The notes under the pieces are model-generated. The model did no database searches. It was not told where the DNA came from and worked only from the letters and a program-made list of their open reading frames with translations. A DNA stretch of 64,000 nt, taken from positions 4,617,109-4,681,108 of the forward strand of contig JABAKD010000024.1 in the NCBI GenBank assembly GCA_012845835.1, given 5' to 3'. Below, piece after piece: positions 22,401-29,821 of this stretch (position 1 is the first letter of the stretch; each line of letters opens with the position of its first letter). This DNA is from Undaria pinnatifida (taxonomy: Eukaryota; Sar; Phaeophyceae; Laminariales; Alariaceae). The position numbers were made by a program, and so were the translations under genes.

Positions 22401-25400
22401 CATCCCTCTCGTCTGGGTTTTGGTCTGGCGGTTTTGTTTTTTTTTGTTTGTTTTGTTGCTGACAGGAGACCCGGACATGGACACTATGCCCGTGCTGGCG
22501 TGGTCGATGAAGATGGCCGAGGCGGCGAAGGGAAGCGCGATGGGAAGGTTCATGATCAGCTACCAGGTTAGTCATACCTCCAGCCTTATCAATCCGTTGT
22601 TATGCTATCAACACGTCGCAATCTACCATCCTACGGCTTGCCTTCTACGTTCCTCGATCTGCTATATACATAGCTGAAATACCAGTATGAAATGTGTAGC
22701 ATGCACTCCGTATTCCTGCAATCTGTTTGTCCAAGCCGAGGACAGGCCTTGTTCAATCTACACCGTCCAGTCCACAATCTACAACGTGCCATCCGCAGTC
22801 TGCACTCCGCAGTCCATCGCGTGCAGTCTCCAATTCTCAATATGAAATTTGATGTTTGCAAGCTGTATTCTCCACTACGCAGGCTTTCTTTTACTTTCCC
22901 ATCCTGCTCGTGGCGCGCGTGAGCTGGGTGATGCAATCGTTCATGTATGTTTTCTCATCTCTGCCCGGAGCTGATATGTGGGCTACGAAGGGATCGAACA
23001 CTGTGAGGGGACAGTCTCTCTCCGATAAGCTAGAGGTGCGTTCCGTATGTTTCGTGCCCTTGATTTATGCCTTTTGCGTTGTTTTGTGCCCGTGATATGC
23101 GTGTTGTTTCGTGTTCGTGTGTCCCCAGGTTTTGTTGTGTTGTGTTGTAATCGTGTTTGCTCGGGTGTCCGTGATTTTTGTGTTTTGTGTGTGTGCATGA
23201 TTTGATGGGCCACAATGGGGTCAAACATTGTGAGGGGACAGTCGCCGATAAGCTTGAGGTATGCCGTATTTATATTATCACCTATCCCGTCCCCAATCAC
23301 GCCTTCCTATATTATGATTTAGTGTATCGCTGCATAAACCCCAGATTTCCATAATTTCTGTGCTTGTTTGTGTGTGCCGTGCGTATGCGTGTAAGTCGCT
23401 CGACGTATAACAACAGCAGTTGCGTCGCGATCCTGTCTCACGCTCGGTCCCTCCGTCCCTCCCTCCATCCCTCCCTCCCTCCCTCCTTCCCTCTCTCCCT
23501 CCACGTACTCCCTACCCCCCCTCCCCCCCCTCCTCCCCGTCATGTCTCTCCAGGGCGCCGGCTTGATTGCGCACCTCATGTGGATGTCGTACTTGGCCCT
23601 GAACTTGGGCTTCCTCAAGACGTTGGCGTTTTTCACGATCGCTCAGTGCGGCTGCGGCATCTTCCTCGCCCTTGTGTTCGGCCTCGGACACAACGGCATG
23701 GCCACGTACGATGCGGACGCCAGACCTGACTTCTGGAAGCTTCAGGTGTGTGTCACCTGGTATATAGCCCTTTTGAACTTGAAGGAGAGATCATGTCGAA
23801 ACGAAGTGACGATGAAATGACCAACTCACAGCTGACTGACGTGCGTAGAACGATTTTTAAAATTATCCAGGGCTTTTGACTGGTATGATCCGTCGGGTCA
23901 GGAGGTTTCCAAAACATCTCGCGGGTCGAGTCGGGGTAGAGGGAGGAGATGGTTCCGACAGTCACTGGTCGGAACGGGCCGGGTCAGGAGGGTTTCAATT
24001 ATCACGGGTCGGTAACCCCTTTTAGAGCCCAAAAATCCCTCCCTCTACTAGGTTCAAGTATTTTTGTCTCCTAAAAGGGTTTCCAATTGTTAAGGTGCTA
24101 AGGTCACCCTGACCCGACCAGATCCGAGGGAGATGACCCGATCCGTGAAAAATTCTGAATTAACCGGCCACACGCAGCAGCCCGAGCTGTTGCGGTAGGT
24201 GGTTTGTCCTGGTCCCATATGGGTTTAGGCTATATATGCGACTCGCGCGCAGCGTGCTGGTGTTGTACTCGTAAATCTGTGCGCTCTTCGTGGACGCTGA
24301 TAAGATCGAGCTTCTAGGATGTAATGTTAATTTTAGCAGTGTTTCTTTGTCGTGGGACCCGCGCACAGAGCAAAAAAAGTGAAAAAATCGACGAGCCCGA
24401 TCTTACCAAGCGCTTGTAGCTGTTGCAGCTGTTGCAGTGCACCAGGTACTCACCCGTAGGACTGATGACCGACTCCCCTCCACTTATGATGAAGATATTT
24501 TGGGGAAGATCTGTATAGACTATAGATGTGTTATCGGGTGGGAGCCGTACATGTGCGTGATGTCGCAAAATATATCTGTGGTTGGACCTGTTATCTCTGT
24601 ATGCAATTTTTCTGTACTCTGTACACAGATTCATCTGTACTCTGTATATGTACTCTGTATACATAGTCATATGTACTCTGTAAACATACTCATATGTACT
24701 CTCTGCATATAGATTTATCCGTACTCTCTGTACACAGATCCTGCACAGAATTTCAAAACGGCAGATGCGGGATCTGCTGTAGATGATCTAGATGATTTGT
24801 ATTTTCTAGATCTTCGTATGTGATCTTTATGATCCATATGATCTACTTCGTATGTATTATATTGTAATACGGAGTACTAAACAATCTACATGCTCTATAT
24901 GATGTACATGATCCATATGAACTGCATCTTTATGATCAACATGATCTATATGATCTATATCGCCGTCTGTCCGTGGTGCGAAATATTTAGTGCGAAATAT
25001 TTAACGACTTTTAACTATTACTACCAGATATGAACCTTCTTGGGACTAGTGTACATCGACCAAAACAAATGACACGAGTACGATCTTACCGGGCGGGCGC
25101 CTAGGAAGAGCGCACAACAGTATATTAACTTACTATAAATACGTTGCAACGCTTATTTTTTATCAAAAATTCCTTCTTGGTCGATCTCACAGCTGTTAAT
25201 AAGTGTATTTTTCATTTCTCTAAACACGTCAACTGTGAGTTCGACAAATTTAGGGCCAACTTTCATATTTGCAAGCTGCGTGGTACACCGGCCGCTCGTT
25301 TTTACATATTATGAAAATAAAAATACACTCCCGCTGTGAGATCGAAGATTTTGTCTGAACTCATTTACATGATTATCTGAAGATGTGGTGTCATATAACT

Positions 25401-26168
25401 CTTATGGATGTTACCGGGGTAAACATCAGCATAAAAATATTATCAATAATAATTATGGTATGTAGCAACTATACGTATATCAAGATTTCCCTGGTATTTT
25501 AAAATAATATTTCGAGGACGTCAGCCGTGAGTTCGACGAATTTCGGGTCAATACTCATCTTTGCAAGCTGCGTTGTTGGTACTTGTAATATACTATATGT
25601 GGGTGAGTATGTCACCACCTGTTTTTTTTTTTTTTTTTTTTTTTTGTATCCAATTACGCTCCAATAAAATAAATGAATAAATAACGATGGTATTAATGGC
25701 AACTTAAGTACGTACTTAAGCAAGTCCCTGGTATTTATATTATCATCTGTGTTTGTGTTGTCTTTTTTGTGTGCGTTGCACTGCCGTTTTTGATTTCAAC
25801 GTGTGTCTAGGTGTTTTTTGGGTGTGTTGCAGTACGCTCCTCCTGTTACTTATTTTATCGTCTGTCTTCGTGTGGTTTTATGTGTGTTTTGCAATACGGT
25901 CCTCCCTCAGGTGACCACAACCCGGAACGTAACGAGCACGCCTTTCGTCGACTGGTTCTGCGGGGGACTCCAGTACCAGGTGGACCACCACCTCTTCCCC
26001 CAGATCCCCCGCCACAACCTCCGAAAGGTCCACACCTTGGTGGAGTCCTTCTGCAAGCATCACGGGGTGCACTACCACGAGGCCAGCATGTGGCAAGGCA
26101 CCAAGGAGGTGCTTTCGCACCTCGGCAGTGTGTCGGCGGAATTTATCGCGGAGTTCCCGGCTATGTAG
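10305..26168 (+). CDS. Cytochrome b5-fused front-end fatty acyl desaturase (9 exons)
   Basis: Exons 10305-10415, 11091-11171, 14646-14866, 20140-20308, 21868-22015, 22466-22566, 22883-23035, 23554-23745 and 25911-26168 join in frame with GT-AG introns to 1,434 nt, 477 residues, the usual length for the family. A cytochrome b5 domain fills about residues 40-115, with HPGG at 65-68 and the likely second haem ligand His87. The histidine boxes are HDFLHH 188-193, HNTHH 225-229 and QVDHH 415-419; Gln in the third box marks front-end desaturases. Hydrophobic segments lie around 145-185 and 278-375. The family places a double bond between an existing one and the carboxyl end of an acyl chain, at the ER, using electrons from the fused b5. 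Delta-6, delta-5 or delta-8 specificity cannot be read from sequence alone. Several introns hold degenerate copies of exon edges. The start is the first ATG with a good context. Confidence 0.94.
11091..11171 (+). CDS. Desaturase exon 2
   Basis: 27 codons after acceptor AACACAG, reading EVQKHRTPSDAWMVYRNKVY then DVSDWHE, donor GTGCGA. This is the beta-rich first part of the cytochrome b5 domain (Y-V-x-x-W pattern). Phase 0. Confidence 0.9.
11885..12185 (+). repeat. Dispersed repeat, copy 1
   Basis: Matches 56320-56620 in the same orientation, sharing ACACCCGTAC, CACAGGGCA, and GTTATCAAATCGCTAGTTGC followed by ACCAAATCA. It lies in desaturase intron 2. Just upstream (11783-11865) is a GC-rich stretch of TGCGGTGC/TGCCGTGC units. 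Confidence 0.6.
12360..12480 (+). repeat. Truncated copy of the AGCTTGCAAAGATG repeat
   Basis: Shares GAGGACACACA, CGCGCGATCGGAGTATCACA, and CAGCTTGCA.AAGATGA.TTTCGACAAAAT with 44950-45060. Only the 5' portion of that repeat is present, reading MNFDKIL and then diverging. Confidence 0.6.
12629..12835. repeat. CAA/CAG microsatellite
   Basis: About 200 bp of CAA, CAG and CGA triplets in desaturase intron 2. Poly-Gln and poly-Leu frames on the two strands come from the repeat. Confidence 0.9.
13385..13475 (+). mobile_element. Short SINE-like copy with tRNA-like head
   Basis: GGTCGCCCCGGTGACGAATC then AGG resembles the head of the SINE-like elements at 32485-32800 and 16775-17060. A degenerate B-box region (GCGAGTTCGTAGAAG) follows, and the copy ends in a run of 13 A. 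The body is missing, so this is a truncated copy. Confidence 0.45.
13655..13830 (+). repeat. Diverged copy of the 550-bp dispersed repeat
   Basis: Resembles 17090-17240 through GTCTGTGGTCAC.C...AAAGATGCTGAAGCCCTA, GATCCGAAAA and CAAAATTCG. It is clearly older than the other copies. Confidence 0.45.
13875..14640. repeat. Degenerate telomere-like CCCTAACCC/CCCTGACCC sequence
   Basis: Scattered CCCTAACCC, CCCTGACCC and ACCCTGAC units across about 750 bp of intron 2, up to the exon-3 acceptor. No long perfect TTAGGG run occurs, so this is at most an eroded interstitial array. Confidence 0.5.
14250..14476 (+). pseudogene. Degenerate upstream copy of intron-2 end plus exon-3 start
   Basis: This 227-bp block is a direct tandem copy of 14477-14703. 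Shared marks at an offset of 227 are ACTCTAGACG (14291 and 14518), the CCCAACCCCTGG..ACCCTGACCC stretch, the acceptor CAG, and about 60 bp of exon. The pseudo-exon begins at 14419 and reads HPEGHVIFTHAGDDFMGI before diverging and reaching a stop, so the haem motif HPGG is HPEG here. Using this acceptor would end the protein early. Confidence 0.8.
14646..14866 (+). CDS. Desaturase exon 3 (haem-binding HPGG)
   Basis: Acceptor TTATCAG. The exon begins HPGGNVIFTHAGDDFTDIFA and holds both likely haem histidines (residues 65 and 87). It then gives the linker to the desaturase domain, ending ..LLTMGMYNS plus two bases, donor GTAAGT. Phase 2; the next exon's first base completes Asp138. Confidence 0.93.
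14885..16440 (-). repeat. 1.5-kb G-rich composite repeat, copy 1
   Basis: One end has ATTATAAAAATAAAAATACA then CTCCAGCTGTGA and, on the minus strand, reads MSYDKIFGITAGVYF. Two alternating internal modules follow: one with GTGCGCGGAAACTATA..GGGACAAA.CTGAC, one with ACGCGTGGTGTTAGGTCTAG then GCGAT and GATAATGAGGTGAT. Poly-G runs of 10-20 separate the modules. The same order occurs at 29822-31440. It lies in desaturase intron 3. No protein domain is recognisable. Confidence 0.7.
16560..16612. repeat. GACCGCCTTGT repeat unit, paralogous empty site
   Basis: GGTGGTCCAGAGCAATATGACCGCCTTGTT.. recurs around hAT copy 2 (19416-19470) and as GACCGCCTTGTATCGGGACA at 19507. It shows what the target of hAT copy 2 looked like before insertion. 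Confidence 0.55.
16775..17060 (-). mobile_element. tRNA-headed SINE-like element, copy 1
   Basis: On the minus strand it begins with CATCAGGTTATCCTCGAGCC and has a B-box-like GCGTTCGAATCC. A body of about 200 bp follows, and it ends in A14 or so (T-tract 16775-16789 on plus). It aligns with 32485-32800 throughout, including CTGCTCGTCGATTTTTCATC and GCGCACAAG-type segments. A tRNA-like head plus an A tail is the plan of a tRNA-derived SINE. It lies in desaturase intron 3. Confidence 0.6.
17090..17645 (+). repeat. 550-bp dispersed repeat, full copy
   Basis: From CAAACATCTAGAGTCCGTGG to GGGTATACAACTCTTCTACA. It shares long segments with the inverted copy at 59560-60105 (ACTCGCGGCTACAAACTACA, GACGACCCGCGGGCATGCAG, ATTTGACAGGTTGCAGCGCA). 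No ORF of substance. Confidence 0.75.
17956..19415 (-). mobile_element. hAT-like DNA transposon, copy 2
   Basis: Inverted relative to copy 1. Its ends carry GGGCTGCGAGTCGG (left) and CGACTCACAG (right). The perfect 8-bp direct repeat GCCAGAGC flanks it (17948-17955 and 19416-19423). The joined flanks, GGTGGTGTGCCAGAGC plus AATATGACCGCCTT, match an uninterrupted sequence at about 16560-16612 (GGTGGTCCAGAGCAATATGA), which serves as a paralogous empty site. The right-hand 125 bp is duplicated in tandem (about 19165-19290 and 19291-19415). It carries a broken BED-finger frame. Confidence 0.72.
18440..19066 (-). pseudogene. Broken BED-zinc-finger transposase N-terminus, hAT copy 2
   Basis: ATG at 19066 on the minus strand opens MAEQPVSLDGVDGVSPSAPN.., parallel to the frame at 8185. 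A frame break precedes the finger. The TAG before HLDTKRKGH is conserved with copy 1. Downstream, FASSEKDAGSLIAYMDGVKL and LVRFIIDSSDDRWFRTYLQS extend further than in copy 1 and fit the region after the BED finger in hAT transposases. Confidence 0.6.
20140..20308 (+). CDS. Desaturase exon 4 (histidine box 1)
   Basis: Starts after CTCGTCAG; the first base completes GAC. It reads PWYYVMVCSRQMALWA.. and ends ..QQCGWLAHDFLHHQ, donor GTACGC. It carries the first hydrophobic segment and box 1. The acceptor was chosen because it alone keeps frame with exon 3. Confidence 0.9.
20984..21066. repeat. 23-bp perfect inverted repeat
   Basis: Arms 20984-21006 and 21044-21066 are exact complements (core CAGATCGTACGGCTCCC) around a 37-base loop. 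In the pre-mRNA (desaturase intron 4) this would be a strong hairpin. Confidence 0.8.
21868..22015 (+). CDS. Desaturase exon 5 (histidine box 2)
   Basis: Acceptor GATATTAG. It reads VFKNRAYGDLAGVFWGNL.. with KNKHNTHHAVPN, the family box 2. Donor G|GTGAGA in phase 1, completed as Gly244 by exon 6. Confidence 0.95.
22170..22314 (+). pseudogene. Degenerate exon-6 copy 1
   Basis: After a consensus acceptor (GTTTGTCAG) the sequence reads NPDTNVMAVFEC, a weak version of exon 6's DPDMDTMPVLAW, then runs into a T-rich pseudo-intron. The unit is about 145 bp and repeats at 22315 and 22466. In this frame it reaches a stop before any usable donor. Confidence 0.75.
22315..22465 (+). pseudogene. Degenerate exon-6 copy 2
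   Basis: The acceptor GTTTGGCAG is followed by DPDMDTMPVFAYTP, nearly identical to the true exon start, then diverges into a C/T-rich pseudo-intron. The unit is about 151 bp. Reading through from this acceptor shifts frame and meets TAG just after the true exon-6 donor. Confidence 0.78.
22466..22566 (+). CDS. Desaturase exon 6
   Basis: Acceptor GCTGACAG. It reads (G)DPDMDTMPVLAWSMKMAEAA.. to ..GRFMISYQ, donor GTTAGT. This third of three tandem copies is the only one that leads in frame to a donor and to exon 7. DPDxDTMPxLAWS is typical of front-end desaturases after box 2. Confidence 0.93.
22883..23035 (+). CDS. Desaturase exon 7
   Basis: Acceptor CTACGCAG. It reads AFFYFPILLVARVSWVMQSF.., a membrane segment, and ends ..GQSLSDKLE, donor GTGCGT. 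51 codons, phase 0 at both ends. Confidence 0.92.
23197..23272 (+). pseudogene. Degenerate copy of exon-7 3' end with donor
   Basis: ATGGGCCACAATGGGGTCAA.., then AACATTGTGAGGGGACAGTC..CCGATAAGCTTGAG|GTATGC, mirrors the true exon end at 22975-23045 at an offset of 223 bp. It keeps a donor-like GAG|GT but the reading frame is disturbed. Extending exon 7 to this donor passes an in-frame TGA. Confidence 0.75.
23554..23745 (+). CDS. Desaturase exon 8
   Basis: Acceptor TCTCTCCAG after an extreme TCCC/CCT pyrimidine tract (23441-23540). It reads GAGLIAHLMWMSYLALNLGF.. to ..GHNGMATYDAD and RPDFWKLQ, donor GTGTGT. 64 codons with the last membrane segments. Confidence 0.93.
23880..24150. repeat. Eroded GGGTC-family repeat
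   Basis: Contains GTCGGGTCAGGAGGTTTCC, GGGCCGGGTCAGGAGGGTTT, then TTTCAATTATCACGGGTCGG and CTGACCCGACCAGATCCGAG. These are the same flanking phrases as the GGGTC satellite at 45520-45920, with a 75-bp-type unit (CCCTTTTAGAGCCC..) inserted between them. It lies in desaturase intron 8. Confidence 0.5.
24765..24965. repeat. GATC-rich AT repeat
   Basis: About 200 bp of ATGATC(T/C)A(T/C)AT units (GATGATCTAGATGATTTG, ATGATCTATATGATCTATAT). It lies in intron 8. Upstream (24640-24740) are repeated CTGTATACATA/TCATATGTACTCT units. Confidence 0.6.
25200..25285 (-). repeat. Micro-ORF repeat, diverged copy
   Basis: The minus strand reads ATG at about 25274, M-K-V-G-P-K-F-V-E-L-T-V-D-V-F-R-E and on to a stop. 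This is the same core as the copy at 25505-25600. Confidence 0.5.
25505..25600 (-). repeat. Micro-ORF repeat (MSIDPKFVELTADV)
   Basis: On the minus strand: TACCAACAACGCAGCTTGCA, then AAGATGAGTATTGACCCG, reading MSIDPKFVELTADVLEILF and stopping. Close copies occur at 54478-54575 and 63940-64000, diverged ones at 25200-25285 and 41918-42142. All sit in non-genic DNA. No known family is recognised. Confidence 0.65.
25911..26168 (+). CDS. Desaturase exon 9 (histidine box 3, C-terminus)
   Basis: Acceptor CCTCCCTCAG. It reads VTTTRNVTSTPFVDWFCGGL, then QYQVDHHLFPQIPRHNLRKV (box 3) and ends ..EFIAEFPAM at TAG 26166-26168. Upstream intron sequence and the sequence after the stop carry short diverged repeats of themselves. 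Confidence 0.95.
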   Translation: MTTTRNVTSTPFVDWFCGGLQYQVDHHLFPQIPRHNLRKVHTLVESFCKHHGVHYHEASMWQGTKEVLSHLGSVSAEFIAEFPAM

Positions 26169-26985
26169 GCGGAATTCCCGGATATACAAAATGTAGACGG
26201 TGGTTTGATTAAAGGTGGAGGGGATACATTTTTTTTTGGGTGGGGGGGGGGGTGGGTTTATTGTGGGCGGGGCGGGGGTGAATGGAAAGCGTGGAAGTCA
26301 TGATGGAGTTCCTGGCTATGTAGGCGGTGGTTTAATGACGGGGGGAGGGTTGAGGGCTTTTGATTTCGATTTGGGGGGGCGGGGGGGGGAGGCGAACATC
26401 CATACGCCATACTTGCACTTGAGCAATATCGTGCCCGCGGCGGGTCTTTGGGTGGGAACGATGAAGGCACGCAATTCATCGCCGATATTTTGGGACTGAG
26501 GCGCGACGGGAGGGTAGGAGAGGGACAAGGCACTTGTGTCAGTACGTCGCTTGTCGACGTGGTAGTGTGGAATCTACTATCAATACCATGGAAATATAAT
26601 GTTATGGATTTTGATACGTCGCCGCCGCTACTCATGGATGCGTTCGGGGCGCTCCTTCCCTCCCTTGCTTTTTTTTTGGGAGGGAGGCTTGACGGAGTTT
26701 GCCGTCAGAAGGGGGAGGGGGCTGTTGCATGCCGCTCTTCGCGGGGAGAGCGCTTACTGCTGTGGACCTGTAACACGCTGCTATCGTTACCAGTTACGTT
26801 AGTGGCTGGTTGTGTTCTTGCGTTTTTCGTGTTGAAGATTTCATTATGAGCGACGGACGGGATGTGCGTTGTTTGTGAATCTTCGGTACATTCAAAAGGA
26901 TTTGGCGGTGTTATTCATGGACAAGAAAAAAACGCCTTTTTGCAATGGCTGGCATATTTACTTCGAAATGTGTTTTTGCTTTTGC
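26169..26985. other. 3' flank of the desaturase gene
   Basis: Probably the 3' UTR and beyond. Diverged copies of the last coding bases recur after the stop: GGCGGAATTCCCGGATATAC at 26169 and GGAGTTCCTGGCTATGTAGG at about 26306, each followed by CGGTGGTTT. G-rich runs lie between. No clear polyadenylation signal is seen. The open frame 26448-26849 has no protein-like features. Confidence 0.4.
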
Positions 26986-27375
26986 GGTGAGTAGTTTTTG
27001 CTGTGTTGAATCGCCATCTTTTATAGCGATGGACTTTATGTGTTGCGCTGTTGAGGTGGCGAGACGTTTTTCTTCCCACGTGTGAGCAAGGAAACAATCT
27101 AGCCCGCAGCTCTTGGTGTGATCGACACGCTAGCTTTTGCGGCGATCGCCATCGTACGTCGCGCTGTTGACGCGGTGATATATTTTTCTCTCCATTGTGA
27201 GCAGCAAGGAAACCTTTTTTAGCCAGCGGTCATGTGTTGCTGTTGGAGTGGTGGCGTCTTTTTTTTCCTCTCTTGCGACCAGCAGGAAAAACATTTCGCC
27301 GCTTTTCTTGTGTTGATGTTGGATTCATGGCGTGTTTTTTCCTTCTTGTGACCAGCAGGGGACGCCATCTATAAT
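26985..27375. repeat. Degenerate tandem repeat
   Basis: About five diverged units of 65-130 bp share TGTGTTG(C)TGTTG, then TGGCG, then T-rich sequence and TTGTGA.CAGCAAGGAAA. No coding potential. Confidence 0.5.
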
Positions 27376-29821
27376 AACCAGTTATAGCCAACATGCCAGA
27401 CTTTCTGACGGGCATGAAAGGGGAGAGGAATCGCGGGATGGGTGATAACCGCTTGCGTCCGTCCTTGAGCCTACCAGTCCCTCCCTCCGTCTCTGCTTTC
27501 TCCCTTTTGCTCTAGCTTTTTACGGCTTATGTTGCCGTCTCATCTCGTCCTGTCTTGTTTTGTCTTGTCTTATCCTTTCTCGTCTCTTTCTTTTTGTCCT
27601 CTCTTTTTGGTTTCAGATCTGGGTTGTGCGTGTTTTGCTGGTGTGGTTTGCGCTTGTGTGTGCGCTTTTGCGGTTTCGTTTTGTATATTTTTGACCATCG
27701 CATGCTTGCATGGCTCTCGCAAAAGACCACCACCGCAAATACCAGCAACACCTCAACGTGATTGCCGACTCTATTTTGCTGTGTGTGGCAGCTTCTGTGA
27801 CAGGTCGGGTTTCTGTGAGACATATCGCGGTGTGTGCGAGGGGACGGTCTGCACCACCCCCTCCTTTTATATCACCTTTCCCCTTCGTTGTGTTAGTGGG
27901 GTGTCTGGGGGATAGACGGCGGAGGGGGTGGGCATTTTTTTTCGTGTTTTCGGGAGATGGCTTTTGTTTTACGCCCCCCATCCCGCTACGGATATTCTGC
28001 TTGCTGTTGAGGTGTTCCTATTGGGGGGATAGCGCATTATCAAAAGTGTATGACGGACAATAGGCGTGTATTGGGGGGGGGGGGGTAGCAGGACAGATAA
28101 AATTACAAGAGCAGTTGGTTGTTGTTTTTGTTGGTGTTGTCGTCATTGTTTTTGCTGCTGTTGAGGCTTCACCCCGGCTGGTTGGACAGGCTGCTGGGTG
28201 GGGGGTGGGGGGGGGGTGGCAGTGTCAACGGCATTGACTTTATCGTCTCTCTTTCGTGGCTCCGCGTTTGCTGCGCTGTTGCCGAAAAATGGAGCCCACT
28301 TGCGGTGGTGTTGCGGGGCTTGTTGCTGCAAAAAAGGAGCTCTGTTGAGAGATCGAGCCCCGTTTGGGGGTGGGTTTGCGGGGCTTGAAAATCGAGCTCC
28401 GTGTTGGTGTTGGAGGGTGCCGGGCGGGGGCGTAACGGGCGCGGGGCAGGTGCCCTGATGACTCTTGGCTTGATATGCTAGTTAGTTGCCCCCTATTCTG
28501 TCCCACGTGGTTCATATTTATGCCTCTCCCGCGGATGGACAGACACGGGTATGATGTAGCCGCGCGACCGGTGGTGGTTGAGTGTTTTTTTTTGTTTCGT
28601 CGGGAGCTGTACGAGAGGAGTCTGCAGGCGTTCCGTTGGTCGGTTTAGTTGCTGTGGCTTTCATGTTTTGCTGTTTGAATTGAATTGAATTGAACCCGAA
28701 CGATCCTAAACCGCAACACAGGGGGTTATAAATCCTGAGAGGGGGGCTCTTTGGTTGAAGTTGATCCTTAATCATGCAAGCAGCAAGCCAGTTTTCATTG
28801 ATTGCCTCACACACCCCACCGCCCCACACAACGATATCACCTCCCCCTCCAAACGCTCTACATCAATCACCACCCAGCCCTGCAGGGCACGGACACGAGG
28901 TAGATGCGGCTGCGCCACCCTAGCTAGGCCGGGAGGGCCCTCTCTCGGCTGTGCTGTGGTGGGCTACTACTACTACAGCTGCTGCTGCTGTGTCTTCTTC
29001 GCGTTTGTCGCCATACACATCCGTGCTCTTGTCTTTTGGTTATGTGTGTCGCCACACGCCCGCCCTTGTTTTACTCGTCATGTATGTATGTGTCTCGCGT
29101 TTTCCGTTACAATCGTGCGCAGCCGCGTCCTAGCGGCAGATGGCAACCACGTGTGAAAGGCTGCCGGACAGCAGCACGGGTGAAGTTCTCTGAGGGGGCG
29201 CACACGGTGGCACTACTCCAATGCATCTCGAGGATTGCCCACACACAAGACGAATGCCGTCTGTCCCCCAATTTTTAGGACACAACATCCCGATCTACGA
29301 AGAAGGCGCATTGATTTCTGCTGTCACAGCAGTTATGCGAGAATGTTGCCGGAAATTTCCGCCAAGAATTTTCCCATAAAATCGTGGTGGGCATACTTTT
29401 ATAGTGATGGAAAAAAAAGGTTTCCAATTACATCGCAGGCATTATTCCTGTCGGACCTGGAAGGCGTTATTTGGTGAAAACTGAATGATGGAGGTTGGAG
29501 ACCCCATGATGATAACAATGGCGAATGAATTTTTGTTTTTGTTTCGACGCGCCGAAGACAAAAGGTCTTAACCCCTTTACAACTTGGAAACCCTTTTTTT
29601 TCAAATTTACTTGAAGTTAGTATCGGGAGGGATTTAGGGGTTGTCATGGGGTCAAGACCCTCTTGGGGAAACAGAAATAAATGAGCCTGACAAAAGACGC
29701 ATGCTACTGAAGAGGTGGTACTTTTTGTCTGTTTTTTTGGATGACGGAGCTCCTTGACCAAAAAACGTCGTAAGTAAGCCTTCTTCTTTTTGCATGATTT
29801 CTCGTTGTGTACCTAGGCCAT
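27376..29821. other. No gene seen
   Basis: T- and G-rich sequence with poly-G near 28070 and 28210, a short GAATT run near 28676-28690 and several unrelated short frames. No conserved residues, no splice-bounded coding block and no repeat with another clear copy in the window. Confidence 0.5.

Noticed and set aside
26448-26849. 133-residue frame downstream of the desaturase
   Set aside because: No recognisable motif or splice context; it lies in what should be the 3' UTR or flank.
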